The notes under the pieces: model-generated
What the model was told of the DNA's origin: nothing
Seen by the model: the letters and a program-made list of their open reading frames with translations, nothing else
The model's database searches: none
Position numbers and translations under genes: made by a program
Part shown: piece after piece, positions 43,106 through 53,657 of the stretch
Numbering within the stretch: the stretch's first letter is position 1
Layout of the letters: each line of letters starts with the position of its first letter
Origin: Didymella arachidicola
Taxonomy: Eukaryota; Ascomycota; Dothideomycetes; Pleosporales; Didymellaceae
Assembly (NCBI GenBank): GCA_016630955.3
Contig: CM049988.1
Span: forward strand, 1,116,001 to 1,180,000
Length of the DNA stretch: 64,000 bases
Direction: 5' to 3'

Positions 43106-46100
43106 TCAAGACTGAGACCTCTCCTTCTCCTGAGATGGCACAGCGTCATCGACAACCACGATTGGGGGTGTGACAACAGCAACATCCTTCTCGGGATCCT
43201 GAGTCTTCTTCTTGCGGAAGAGACCGCCAATGGCAGAGCAGCCTTTGCCAATCCACCTGTAAGCGATGACAACAGGCTTACTAGTAACACGAGCGATAGC
43301 AGCGAACCACGGATCGGGAAAGTACCGGATGGCAACAGCCCAAGGAATGCAGATGAAACCAGTGATGATTGAGATGGCCCACTGAGTGCCGTCGATACCT
43401 CCGGGCTTGATCTGGAAGGCGCGACCACCGACGAAGATGATCATGACCTGAAGACCGATGATCAAGACAACAATGAAAGAGAAGAAGTGGTTGCGGTGGA
43501 TACCTTCAAAGATGTTGAGCTTGTTGTCCAGACGTCTATTGTTGAAGATGTTAAAAATCTGCATCCAGACGAAACTGTTGAAAATGACGGTGTCAAGCTC
43601 AAGCTTTTTGTCAGGATCTGAAAGATCATAGCCCAGAATGTCGCCACCAGCGAAGTAGAGCACGAAGATGACGGTAAGCTTGTAGATGTTCTGACCGGTG
43701 ATCTGCTTCCACATGGTGGTGGTAATGAGTGGCTTGTCCCTGCCTTGGGGAGGACGGTTGAGGATACGTTCGTTGGGAGGATCGGTGGCCAGGGCGAGTG
43801 CGGCGAAGGTATCCATGATAAGGTTGACCCAAAGCAGCTGCACTGCCTTGAGGGCAGGCTTCATCTCGTCATCATAGACGGCGGTGACAAAAGCAAGCAG
43901 TACAGCCGTGATGTTGACGGTGATCTGAAACTGCAGGAACTTCTGCACAGCGTCGTTCACAGCTCGTCCCCACATGAGCGCAGTGATGATCGATGTGAAA
44001 TTGTCGTCCATAAGAATGATAGCAGATGCCTCCTTGGCAACCTCGGTACCTGAGATGCCCATAGAGAAACCGATATTGGCAGCCTTGAGAGCTGGGGCGT
44101 CGTTGGTACCGTCACCTGTGACGGCGACAATCTCGTTGAGAGCTTTGAGGCGCATGACCAGAACACGCTTGTCTTCGGGTGAAGACCGGGCCAAGACTTG
44201 AAGACGAGGAATCACTTGGTCCATCTCAGCTTCCGAGAGACGACGGAACTCAGGTCCCTCCATGACGACGCCACCCTCTGTGTAAATGTTGCACTCGGTG
44301 GCGATGGCACGAGCAGTCTGCATGTTGTCACCGGTAACCATCCGGACAGTGACACCAGCACCCTGAGCCTTGCGGACAGCCTCCGGTACACCCGGGCGGA
44401 CCGGATCTTGGATGCCAACGACACCAAAGAAGACAAGGTCGCGAAGGATGGTCCCAAAGTCGACGCTGCCAGTCTCTGTAAGACCAGCCTGCGCAGGAGG
44501 CCACTGAGCGTACTCTTTATATACCAGGCCGATGGTTCGAAGAGATCTGTTGGCGAACTCACTGATGGTATCGAGCAGCTCCTGATGACTTTCCTTGGTA
44601 AGCGGCTGAGTCTCAAGGGTCTGAAAGTCAGACTGCTCGGAGCACATGCGGAGGAGGATCTCAGATGCACCCTTCACAACCAGGCGATACCCACCAGCCT
44701 TGAGCTTGACGACTGCGGCCATGCACTTCTTGCTGGAGTCGAATGGCATCATATGAACAATTCCTTCGTTGTCGCGAGTCTCTGAAAGGGAAAGAAGACC
44801 GAGGTAATCCTTCGCGAGTTGCAGTAAAGCGGTCTCAGTCTTGGATCCAATGAAAACCTGTCTGCCATCCTCTTCACCCTCGAAAGCCGTGGAGTTGATA
44901 GCGATCGACTGAACGAGTAGCTCTTTGGCGGCAGGTGTGACATCCGAAGCCCATGAAGTGACAGTCTTACCAGTCTCCAGGTTGGACTGAGCGAAGCTTG
45001 CAGAGCCGAACTTTCCAGCGACGACCGTCATCTTGTTTGTGGTGAGGGTTCCAGTTTTGTCTGAGCAGATGGCAGTGGCATTACCCATGGTCTCACACGC
45101 TCTCAGAACACGGACAAGATTGTTCTCCTTCAGCATCCTGGTAGTTGCGAAAGCCAAGGCGAGGGTAACGGCGAGAGGTAGACCCTCCGGAACTGCAACG
45201 ACAATGATGGTGACCGCCACAATAAGGATATCCATAAAAGCGGAGCCTTTCTCAGCAGGCGTGCGATTGTCACCAGAGAGACCACCGACGAAGCGGAAGA
45301 GAAGAATGAAGAACAGAATACCAGCGGCAGCGCTACCAATCTTCGAGATGGCAACAGCAAGGCCACCGAGCTTCTCCTGAAGGGGCGTCGCCTCCATTTC
45401 TGTGCGCACTGACATCATGATCTTTCCGAAAGAGCTGTGAATACCAACAGATGTCGCCATGTAGGTACCGACGCCTTCGTTGACCTTGGCGCCAGAGATG
45501 ATGAATGGGTCAAGACCCTTCTGCGACTGACCAGTCTCGAGTGCCTTCATGACCATGGCGCTCGGTGTCTTGCGGATGGCGTCCGATTCTCCCGTAGCAG
45601 ACGACTCGTCGCACTTGATATCATGGCCTTCAATGAAGATACCATCGACCGGAGCGACGTCGCCAGGTTCCAGGTGGATTATGTCACCGACAAGTACGTC
45701 GTAGATACTGATCATGATGGCCTTACCAGAACGTGTGACCTTGATCTCACGCTCCTCTTTCTTTGCGTTGAGTCTGACAAAGGCCTGTTCCTTCTGCCAA
45801 TCGTTGACGGCCGTGACAAGCACAACGATGATAATGGCAATACAGATAGCAAGTCCCTCTACCCAATCGACTGGTGTTGGCGCACCAGGCTCGTGCTCCG
45901 CACCAAATGTCTCGTACAGACCCAGCGCTAGCGAAATGGCCGCTGCAATGGTAAGTACGATCAGTACGGTGTCGTTGTAGGCGTTCCATACTAGTCTCCA
46001 TAACGGTGTAGCCTTCTTGGGAGGTAATGTGTTGCGCCCGTAAACTCTTATCCTGTCCTCAAAAGGCTTTCCACCGTTGTGCGACTGTTCGATCTTCTTG

Positions 46101-46519
46101 CCAATGTTTGAGCCGTTGACCGCCTGGTCGAAGGTAATACGCTGAGGGGCATTGGCCTCGTCCACGCTCAGACCAGTACGCGTATCTGATTGCAGACCAT
46201 GCGCAATGCCTTGCAACCCACCTAAAGCCTGGAAAGCTGGTAAGGACTTGGGATTGAAAAGCTTGTTTAATTGTCCAGGAGAGAAGGCGTAAGGGTTGTT
46301 GTCGGTTTTGAAATCGGCTTCTGTTCCTGGATCTGGTAGTAACGCATTCTCGAGGTCGTTCACCGCGGTTGATGCGTTGCTCGGTGCTACATCTGAAAGT
46401 GGTGATACGGGTGTCCGGAAAGGATCTGATGTAGATGATGTGATGGTGTCGGCGTTGCTAGGCGCTCTTTGCCGAGTGTTGACTTGAAGGGGAGGAGGAG
46501 CCAGCTTGCCGCTGTCCAT
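43106..46519 (-). CDS. PMC1: P-type Ca2+-transporting ATPase, PMC1/PMCA type
   Basis: Pumps Ca2+ out of the cytosol, in fungi usually into the vacuole, at the cost of ATP. 1137 residues in one exon; ATG at 46519. Features in order: a Ser/Thr/Pro-rich N-terminus of about 75 residues; the YAFSPGQLNKLFNPKSLPA region typical of PMCA pumps; two membrane helices (about 183-235); the actuator TGES motif at 309-312; membrane helices with PEGLPLA at 444-450 in M4; the phosphorylation site DKTGT at 487-491; nucleotide-binding domain; TGDGTNDAPALKAANIGFSMG in the hinge; M5-M10 to about residue 1085; and a short C-terminus. The hinge and PEGL motifs place it in the P2B class. The C-terminus is short, without the long calmodulin-binding tail of animal pumps. 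No introns are needed. Confidence 0.93.
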   Translation of the reverse strand: MDSGKLAPPPLQVNTRQRAPSNADTITSSTSDPFRTPVSPLSDVAPSNASTAVNDLENALLPDPGTEADFKTDNNPYAFSPGQLNKLFNPKSLPAFQALGGLQGIAHGLQSDTRTGLSVDEANAPQRITFDQAVNGSNIGKKIEQSHNGGKPFEDRIRVYGRNTLPPKKATPLWRLVWNAYNDTVLIVLTIAAAISLALGLYETFGAEHEPGAPTPVDWVEGLAICIAIIIVVLVTAVNDWQKEQAFVRLNAKKEEREIKVTRSGKAIMISIYDVLVGDIIHLEPGDVAPVDGIFIEGHDIKCDESSATGESDAIRKTPSAMVMKALETGQSQKGLDPFIISGAKVNEGVGTYMATSVGIHSSFGKIMMSVRTEMEATPLQEKLGGLAVAISKIGSAAAGILFFILLFRFVGGLSGDNRTPAEKGSAFMDILIVAVTIIVVAVPEGLPLAVTLALAFATTRMLKENNLVRVLRACETMGNATAICSDKTGTLTTNKMTVVAGKFGSASFAQSNLETGKTVTSWASDVTPAAKELLVQSIAINSTAFEGEEDGRQVFIGSKTETALLQLAKDYLGLLSLSETRDNEGIVHMMPFDSSKKCMAAVVKLKAGGYRLVVKGASEILLRMCSEQSDFQTLETQPLTKESHQELLDTISEFANRSLRTIGLVYKEYAQWPPAQAGLTETGSVDFGTILRDLVFFGVVGIQDPVRPGVPEAVRKAQGAGVTVRMVTGDNMQTARAIATECNIYTEGGVVMEGPEFRRLSEAEMDQVIPRLQVLARSSPEDKRVLVMRLKALNEIVAVTGDGTNDAPALKAANIGFSMGISGTEVAKEASAIILMDDNFTSIITALMWGRAVNDAVQKFLQFQITVNITAVLLAFVTAVYDDEMKPALKAVQLLWVNLIMDTFAALALATDPPNERILNRPPQGRDKPLITTTMWKQITGQNIYKLTVIFVLYFAGGDILGYDLSDPDKKLELDTVIFNSFVWMQIFNIFNNRRLDNKLNIFEGIHRNHFFSFIVVLIIGLQVMIIFVGGRAFQIKPGGIDGTQWAISIITGFICIPWAVAIRYFPDPWFAAIARVTSKPVVIAYRWIGKGCSAIGGLFRKKKTQDPEKDVAVVTPPIVVVDDAVPSQEKERSQS

Positions 46520-49020
46520 GATGGGTGGAGATTGTACTGCTACAACAATTAAAGAACTTTGAGTCGGAAGGAAATGTATAAGACTCAGTCACTGTTGGGT
46601 GGGTACAGTGCAAGAAGGGTGTGTAGCAGATTGATGTGGAGGACTCTCGGTAAGCGCGAGGTCCTCCTCCTATACTGTATGACAAGGGAGGCTGTGTGAA
46701 AAGTGCCAACGATAAGCGCGCTTGGCTCTTAGTGCGTCATTAACAGCTGCCTTGAAGCGGAGTCTCCTACAAACACTCATCTCAGCCTTTCCATGGCAGG
46801 GTCTGGGCGTCGATTGCACCCCGGTGCCTTCGCGGCTGACCGGATTATCAACGCCTTGGAACGGGGCGCGACTGTAGAAGTGGAAGGTTTCCGAAGAAAG
46901 CCCTTCAATTTCACTGCGATCGTCGCAAAACAGTCGAAATTCTGAGAAGTCTGAGTCCTTTGCGTGGTGGAGTGTAGCGTCGAGACTCGCACTACCAAGA
47001 ACGACAAGCCGACGGCGCGCCTTGACGGGGGCAGTGCAAATTGGTGTGACAGCATCGTAACGAGCGCGTCTCCGGTTCCGCATCAGAAAAGTCACAACCT
47101 TTGCCAGGTGGTTGGAACAATCAAACACAGCAACGTCGTGAAAGAATGAAGATGATGAACGCGTTGCAGAGGAGTGGTGAGATGACCAGGCTGTAGTGAA
47201 GCTAGCCAGGCTGAAACAGGGCAACCTTGCCCTTCTGGGGCGAAAACAAGCACCGCCACCGAGCTTAGCCATGGGCTCTAGCCACAAGTGGCTGGTCCCA
47301 TGCCGGTTGTAACGACCGCCTGTTAGGGGCTGCAGTACTACATATCTGCAATTTATAAACAGTCAATACTGTCTGATAGCCCGCCGGATTTGATTGTTGA
47401 GTTTTCTCTGCGGTAGCCCTGACGTCCACAGTAGATACTCTCCTGGAGGCAGCGAACCGGCCATACAAAGTCTATCCAAGACTAAATGACGACATCTCCC
47501 TCCGCCACAGTATGTACGAGTGACTAGGGTAAGGCTTGGCAGAGAAGCAGGGACGAGGCTCGAGGCCTTTGGGCCTATCGCAGCCATTTGACACTGACTG
47601 TGGCACAGTCTCTCAACCACAGCCACTGCCAGTGTTCCCAGCTGTGATCGCAACAGTATCGCCACTGACTTGGCCTCCTTCATTCTCTCGCAATGACCTT
47701 CGCTCCACTAGACTCCTACGAGTGACATGTGACACTTGGGAATTCACCTCGTCCCAGTCCAGTCCCAGTCTAATACTAAGCTGAGAGGCGCAGCATGCCT
47801 AGACATGAACATTTGTACAGGAATCGGTGGACCATGAGCCGTGGGTGTCATCGCTCGTTGACTATCATGCGGCGAGATTCTAACAAGACCAGACTCTACC
47901 TATGTGGGCCGGGCGGATCCTCTACCTGTGTGCCAGAAGGACACAGCCCCAACACTGTCATCAATGTTCTTGTTTGTGACGTCTACTGCGCTTCCCCATT
48001 TGCCCCCACGTAGTTTCGTCTCAATACCATGGAGTATCCAGGCACAAATCCGGGGCGTCAATCATGTTCGGTCCCGTTCATGCTTTTATGCTGTTTTCAA
48101 ATCGAAACATCTCTCATGTGAACGAGCATGTGACTCAAGCAACAATACGGTATGTGGGCTCATGCCTCTTTATCATAAATCCTATACTTTCAAGCAGGTG
48201 CCTCTCAAAATGTGCGCTATGCCGCGCGCTCGATTAGTCCCAAGATTCCGGTCCTACAGATTGATTGACATATCTAATTCTCTCACTACTCTTGTCTCAA
48301 TACATGGTTTAATCCCTTGTTTGAAGGTATTTTTGTCCGCAGTATAAACGAAGAGTCTAGTTGAAATCCCAGTTCCTGTTACTGTATCAATCGAAAGACA
48401 GTTTTTGCATTTGTATCAGTCGTTCCTCGATCGACTCGAGAGCTCTCGATACAGTAGAAACGTGATGTTGATGTCGCGCTTTGAGAAAGTGTTTGTATGC
48501 AGAAACAATTTGTAAGACGAATTGGAAAACCATATGTCAATTTAAATCAAGCTAAGTCTTTGACTACTTCACCGTCTGGTAAAAAATCTCACATGCGACT
48601 ATTATGATCCACGCTTTATCGAGTTTTAGCTCGATGGTTCGCTCTGGTGCAACCCAAGAGCTGCTGCGTCGATGCTGCAATCAGCGTTTGCTTCGCTGCA
48701 GCGCTCGTCAAACCCCTGCTCAGTTTCACACCGGATGGGAAAATGTTGAGTTCGCGCTTTTGCCAGGGTCAGATGCGAAAATAATGACTCTCCGACGGGA
48801 AACTGGAATTGCGAAAATTATGTCTTTGATTGCGTGCGCCTTATGTTCCTACTCAACTCCTATCTAAATCCATCCGCCGCCGCCGCATAAGAAGTGCTGA
48901 CATTTAATGTAGTTCTCTTAACCAGATGCTCGCACATGATTACACTACACACAATACTGTCAGTGTGTTGGTCAACTCGAGGTTCAAGCCCAGGCTCCGT
49001 GATACTGTGCGATGCTGGTG
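46520..49020. promoter_or_regulatory. upstream region of PMC1 and gene-poor stretch
   Basis: No supported gene in 2.5 kb. The first several hundred bases should be the PMC1 promoter; a GAGGCTG (46,687-46,693), similar to calcineurin/Crz1-type cores, is present but a single short match proves nothing. A 200-codon minus-strand frame (ATG 47272, ends 46670) has no domain and looks like chance. Confidence 0.35.
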
Positions 49021-49022
49021 GG

Positions 49023-49570
49023 TCAGCCAATGCGAAGCCGAATTTGCACTCCCTCCAGCAGAATCTCAACAGCGGACTTGTTGCAGTCTGTAGAAATACG
49101 CCAAAACTCCCTGTTTAGGGCGGTCACCAACGCGAAGAAGGTGCTGCGTAGGTGCTGATATGCGTTGCCTGCCCATTGTTTGAGAAAATTGAGCGATACA
49201 AAAGACGTATGCTCTCTGGGATCTGACGCGTTTCCGAGCAAGAGCACGAATAGGCCCTTAGTCAAAGAAATCAGGGCCTGCTGATGGTGAGGCAAGGTTG
49301 CTTGAATGAGTCGAGGGCACAGCCACTCTACAGGGCGTTTTCAACTTGCTTGACGATCAACGGTGACAACGCGCACAGACCTTCGAGGCGAATTTCAGCT
49401 TCAGCTAGCCCAGCTATAGGGAGTGGACCCGAGAACAGACTGAAGCAATTTTACCCGCCTGATGGTTACGCTTGATCTGGCGTTATCCTCGCTGAAGAGC
49501 AGGTCATCCATACGGGAATTCTCGGACGCCGGCACTGGGTTCCTGGCGGAACATGAACCAAACCTTGGAG
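49023..49570 (-). pseudogene. multi-frame coding debris, family unknown
   Basis: On the minus strand several short, protein-like segments follow one another in shifting frames: RMDDLLFSEDNARSSVTIRR (about 49,525-49,460), then GLAEAEIRLEGLCALSPLIV (about 49,415-49,340), then HHQQALISLTKGLFVLLLGN, HTSFVSLNFLKQWAGNAYQ and NKSAVEILLEGVQIRLRIG, ending at 49023. The order and strand are consistent with one helical protein broken by several indels. No domain recognised. It lies downstream of, and on the same strand as, the broken HET gene, so the two could be remains of one locus. Confidence 0.35.
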
Positions 49571-50374
49571 GTCACAATGACACTGCGATTATTGAGTAAT
49601 GACACCCGAGCAAAAACTGCGGTCCTCCAGAACGGTGGCGTTCAGTTGTCAAATGTGCTCGGCGCCAACGTTGCTGGCGACATCGGTCCTTCTGCCAAAT
49701 GCAACGCTGACCTTGGGTGATAGCGATTAGGAGATACACTGAGTTTGCGGACGCATTAGCGACCAAGGCTTCACGATAAGTCAACTAGCCCACTCGAGAA
49801 ACGATCATACAGTCGATTGAGAGACGCATGTCGGAGTGCAGGCAAAGCTTCAGAGGTGGTATGAAAGGACAGGCATATGGCAGTGCTCGGTTCAGGCTGA
49901 CTGGTCCATGACGGGAGCTGACTGATTGTAGCTGACAGTGGACCTTTCAGCCCTGTGCAAAGTTTACGGCTCTTAAAGAGCTGTGCACTCACTAAAGCAT
50001 GGCAGGTAGATCTGTCATGCCCGACATGCTCACATCTAGTTCAGCAGATTCATCCACTGAAGAGACGACGGAAGCGGAGGAGCGATAACACAAGGCTGAG
50101 AGCTCATCAATGAAGGACGCTGCGCAACAGTGACATCTGCCTTGCGTCCCGGCAGCTGAAGCCAGAGTAACGTAGCGGGAGTATACATGACGTTAAGATG
50201 TCGACCTGCAGTTCGGTGTCGGATGAGTGGCTGGTTGCAGGGTACTGGTGATGGCAGCCTGTTGTTGAGAGTGGCGGTGCTCACTGGTCTTGCAGCCCTG
50301 ATGGAGGTGCTTTCAATCATGATGCTACGCCCCTTTAGCTGCGCAAAGTGCGGAGAAGCGTTACCCCAGCCGAA

Positions 50375-51655
50375 TTATGACAGACTTTCGAATCTATACA
50401 TCTCATCGCAAATCTCGTACCACCAGCAGAAAGTTGTTCCGTTACCAGACTCTTCATAGGATATCGCTGTGATATTTTCCTTTAGCCAGACATGTTCCAG
50501 ACCGTTTCCGTCATGTTCGCTCCATGCTTCGTCCTCAGTGTAGATGCTATGCACGAACTTACCCCAACTGTGATGCTCTGGTTGAGCGAGACCGACCTGC
50601 AATCCCAGCTCGGTAAGCGTGTTATGGCCAGTGGAAAGCAGCGGATCGAAGTGTATGACGCGAAATCCGCACAAGAGGTTCTTCTGGACGTTTAACACGT
50701 CGCTCTGAAGTCGGAGCTTTCTCACATACATCAGACTCATGATACCGAAGATTTTGTCTCGTGGATCTTGACATTCGTGCTTGGAGAACTGCGCCAGACA
50801 GTCAAGGAGGGCCATGTACTCGAACCTCAGATGCGTGACTTGATCGCTGGAGGGAGCTAAGTTTCCGCAACTCGCTCCAAGATTTAGCAAGGATTCAGCC
50901 GCAATCTCCGGCGATGACAAGTCAGGATAGCCAGGGAGGCTTCTCAGTATGTCACACATTAGGTAGAATTGGGACCACGACATCCATGACCCGCCTTCGA
51001 CTGAGATAACCACCTTGAGGGCAAGTAAAACCTCCTGAATGATCCAGGGTCGTCGAAAGTACGGATGGCACAAAAAGAGTCTCATACACTTAAAAGCTTC
51101 GTCTAGGGCAGCCTTGGTGGTGAGTGATGTGCGTAAGGCACGTGAATCGAGAGTCGACAGTGCAGAAAGTTGACTCAAGGCGGTTCCTAGGGGCCCGTCC
51201 GTTGATTCCACTTGACCCGTCGACAAAGAGTCGTCTGTCAACCAGACAAGCGTACTGTTGGCATACCCGTAGATCCCTTGGCATCAATTTGACTTGGTGA
51301 TTGCGTTCATCGTCGCTTGATTGATCAATACAAATTTGATCAATCCATAGCCAGTTTGTCTATTCCACTCCGAGAACTGCTTGCTGCGTCGATAGCGCTG
51401 GCAGAAGCGAGACAGGTGTGACCCAATGTGGTATGTAGCATTGTTGATACATATACAGTTCTCCAGACTGGCGTCGTCCCACGTGTACGAAAGTGCTGTG
51501 TATCCCCAGTCTCGAAGATGGGCTTCCTTGAGAATGACATGATGCAGTTGACAATCGATGTTGGAGTCTTTCTATTTCTGGTGAAGCCTCAACAACCTGA
51601 TCTCTTGCCTGGTGCCATCCAGCGGTTTGTGAATGAAACGAATGCCGTCAATCAT
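50375..51655 (-). pseudogene. broken HET-domain (heterokaryon incompatibility) gene
   Basis: HET proteins trigger cell death when unlike fungal individuals fuse. Read from ATG 51655, the N-terminus is FIHKPLDGTRQEIRLLRLHQ, then TAG (51574-51572). The same frame continues IDCQLHHVILKEAHLRDWG with YTALSYTWDDASLENCICIN, HIGSHLSRFCQRYRRSKQF and SEWNRQT. A one-base shift near 51348 leads to WLWIDQICIDQSSDDERNHQ and VKLMPR. An extra base near 51276 then breaks it again before IYGYANSTLVWLTDDSLS. From there the frame is open to 50375 and includes YFRRPWIIQEVLL and CQDPRDKIFGIMSL. All the HET blocks are present and in order (YTWG-like, IDxxCIDQ, RPWxxQE, DPRDK), so the gene was complete before one stop and two frameshifts broke it. 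Remaining chain about 425 residues. Confidence 0.85.
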
Positions 51656-52091
51656 CACCAGGCAGTGCGCGACCATTGGACATTTTTTTTGGCAATCTGG
51701 GCGGCATGTTGTTGTAGTTGTTTAGTTTGAGCAACTGTATGAGACAGCGACTGCTAGCGTGACCAAGGCTTGTCATCGAGCGTCATTCTCGATACATGAG
51801 TCCTACAATTACTCGAGGAGTTCATTGGTGTGAGATAACTGGACAGACCGAGGTGCAATGGTGAGCTTCGTCGGTGTTGGAAACGGGTGCAATCTGGTGT
51901 GGCCCCTAGCCCTCGGCAGGCGCGGGGCAGTGGTGGGGCAGGCGCGAGCTACCTCACCCTGGACACGAGAAGAGGCGGTCGTCTCCGACGGTTGCGGGCG
52001 GCACTGCTGACTGTGTCTGCTCGATATCTCGTGCATATTCCGTGCATCAGTTGAGGATCGATAGCGATAGAAGAGCATATACATATACGAC

Positions 52092-53063
52092 ATGACGGCA
52101 TCTACGCAAGGGCTCACCTCCGAGCAGATCGACTTCTTCCACAAGAATGGCTATCTGCTCGTCCCGGATGCGTTATCGCAGGATACCGTCAAGCAGCTGC
52201 TGGCTGATACAGACAAGATGCTGCACGATTTTGAGCTGAAGGACCACCCAATGACCAAGTTCTCGACTGGTGGCGATGACGGCGCAGACCACGTTGGCGA
52301 CGCGTACTTCCTGGAGTCTGGAGACAAGGTCCGCTTCTTTTTCGAAGAGGGTAGGACTGCACGGTCAGAGATATTGTAATCGTGTGGCTAACATCGTACA
52401 GATGCCTTCGACAAGGCTGGCAACCTCATCAAGCCCAAAGAGCGCGCCATCAACAAGATTGGCCACTACCTGCACGAACTCTCTCCCTCCTTCCGCGACA
52501 TCTCGCTCTCCGAGAAGAACGCAGCGATTGCACGCGACCTTGGCTTCCGCGACCCACGAGTCCTCCAGTCCATGGTCATCTGCAAGCAACCTGAGATTGG
52601 CGGCGCAGTACCTCCCCATCAGGACAGCACCTTCCTCTACACAGACCCACCAAGCGCGGTAGGGTATTGGTATGCGCTCGAAGATGCAACGAAAGAGAAC
52701 GGCTGCCTGAGCTTTGCAGCAGGGAGTCATAAGCGCGCAGCCGTGAAGCAGAGGTTCGTTCGGACGAGCGCAAATGGGAAGGAAGGTACTGGCTTCATCG
52801 ACAATGACGGCCCGCAGTTCCCTGAGGGTCTGCAGACCGAGTCTGAGACGGGCAAAGAGGAGGTGTATGACATGGGCGAGGTCAAGGCCGGCACCCTTGT
52901 GCTGATCCACGGTAACATTCTGCACAAGAGCGAGAAGAACACCAGCCAGAAGAGCAGAAACATCTACACGTTTCACGTCATAGAGGGCGAGGAGAAGTAT
53001 GACGAGCGTAATTGGCTCCAGCCGCCCGCGAGCGGGTTCTCGAAGCTGAGCGTCGGCGCGTAG
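52092..53063 (+). CDS. PHYHD1: phytanoyl-CoA dioxygenase (PhyH) family protein
   Basis: Fe(II)/2-oxoglutarate-dependent dioxygenase of the PhyH family. Exons 52092-52350 and 52402-53063 join in frame (GTAGGA donor, GGCTAAC branch, TACAG acceptor) to 306 residues. Family marks: N-terminal helical start SEQIDFFHKNGYLLVPDAL; the iron site His-X-Asp in VPPHQDSTFLYTDPP (exon 2); the stretch VGYWYALEDATKENGCLSFA AGS, split here for length, typical of PHYHD1-like proteins; the distal iron His in VLIHGNILHKSEKN; and the 2-oxoglutarate Arg in KSRNIYTFHV. All catalytic residues are present. There is no strong peroxisomal targeting signal at the C-terminus (ends LSVGA), so a cytosolic PHYHD1-type role is likelier than alpha-oxidation of phytanoyl-CoA. 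Tail to tail with the TMEM234-like gene, 37 bp between stops. Confidence 0.9.
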
Positions 53064-53100
53064 GTCGAGAGTGGGAGGTAGAACTCGGTTCCTAGGGCTT

Positions 53101-53657
53101 CTATGACTTGCTCTGCACACAGAGCGCAATGCCAGCGAGTGCTAAGCCCATTCCTATCCACGTGTCTGTCGGTGTCAGCTTGAAATTGTGCAATGCGCCG
53201 CTAGACCTACCTCTACTGATGACCTTCTTCTCCGCCCACCACTCGCCTAGTACGGTGAACATGAAAGCTAGGGAGTTTGTGATCGGCACGGTAAGACTCA
53301 ATTCTGTCTTTGTTAGACTTCTATAGTGCCAAGGCTATGTCTGGTGTGGTACTCACCAGCTTTGCCAATCAAGACGAAGAACCAAACACTGCCAGTCACA
53401 TTGAGTAGCAATGGTACCGCGTAGGCCGGCCTACTGAGCACACCCTTTACAGCATACCAGATACCCAGCACCTTCTTCTTCAGCGGGGAGTTCTTCGGGT
53501 CAGTCAAAGCAGGATGTGTTGGTGGAGTATAGTTCATGGCAGCTTTGCGCATGAACGGCGTGGTGAGCCCCCAACACGCGCCGACCATCAGGAACCCTAG
53601 GATCCATCGTAAGATGGAGGGCTGAGCATCACCGGGAATAGGCGTATCTGGGTCCAT
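53101..53657 (-). CDS. TMEM234-like small membrane protein
   Basis: Three exons, 53657-53357, 53303-53211 and 53165-53101, join in frame (introns 53 and 45 nt; donors GTGAGT and GTAGGT) to 152 residues. The protein has about four membrane segments: ILRWILGFLMVGACWGLTTP near residue 17; YAVPLLLNVTGSVWFFVLIG near 80; LTVPITNSLAFMFTVLGEWW near 104; and TWIGMGLALAGIALCVQSKS at the C-terminus. The pattern of a GACWG-type first helix, PxxLNxxGS, VPxxNSLxFxFTxLGEW and a WxGxxLxxxGIxLC end is that of TMEM234/EamA-related small transporters. Substrate unknown. Leaving the second intron unspliced would insert a short, uncharacteristic stretch (GRSSGALHNFKLTPT), which supports the splice. Confidence 0.83.

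Noticed and set aside
46670..47272. 200-codon minus-strand frame upstream of PMC1
   Set aside because: No domain, no splice sites, overlaps the expected promoter, composition like chance.
48960..49010. tRNA B-box-like GGTTCAAGCCC
   Set aside because: The T-stem does not pair and there is no A-box at the right distance.
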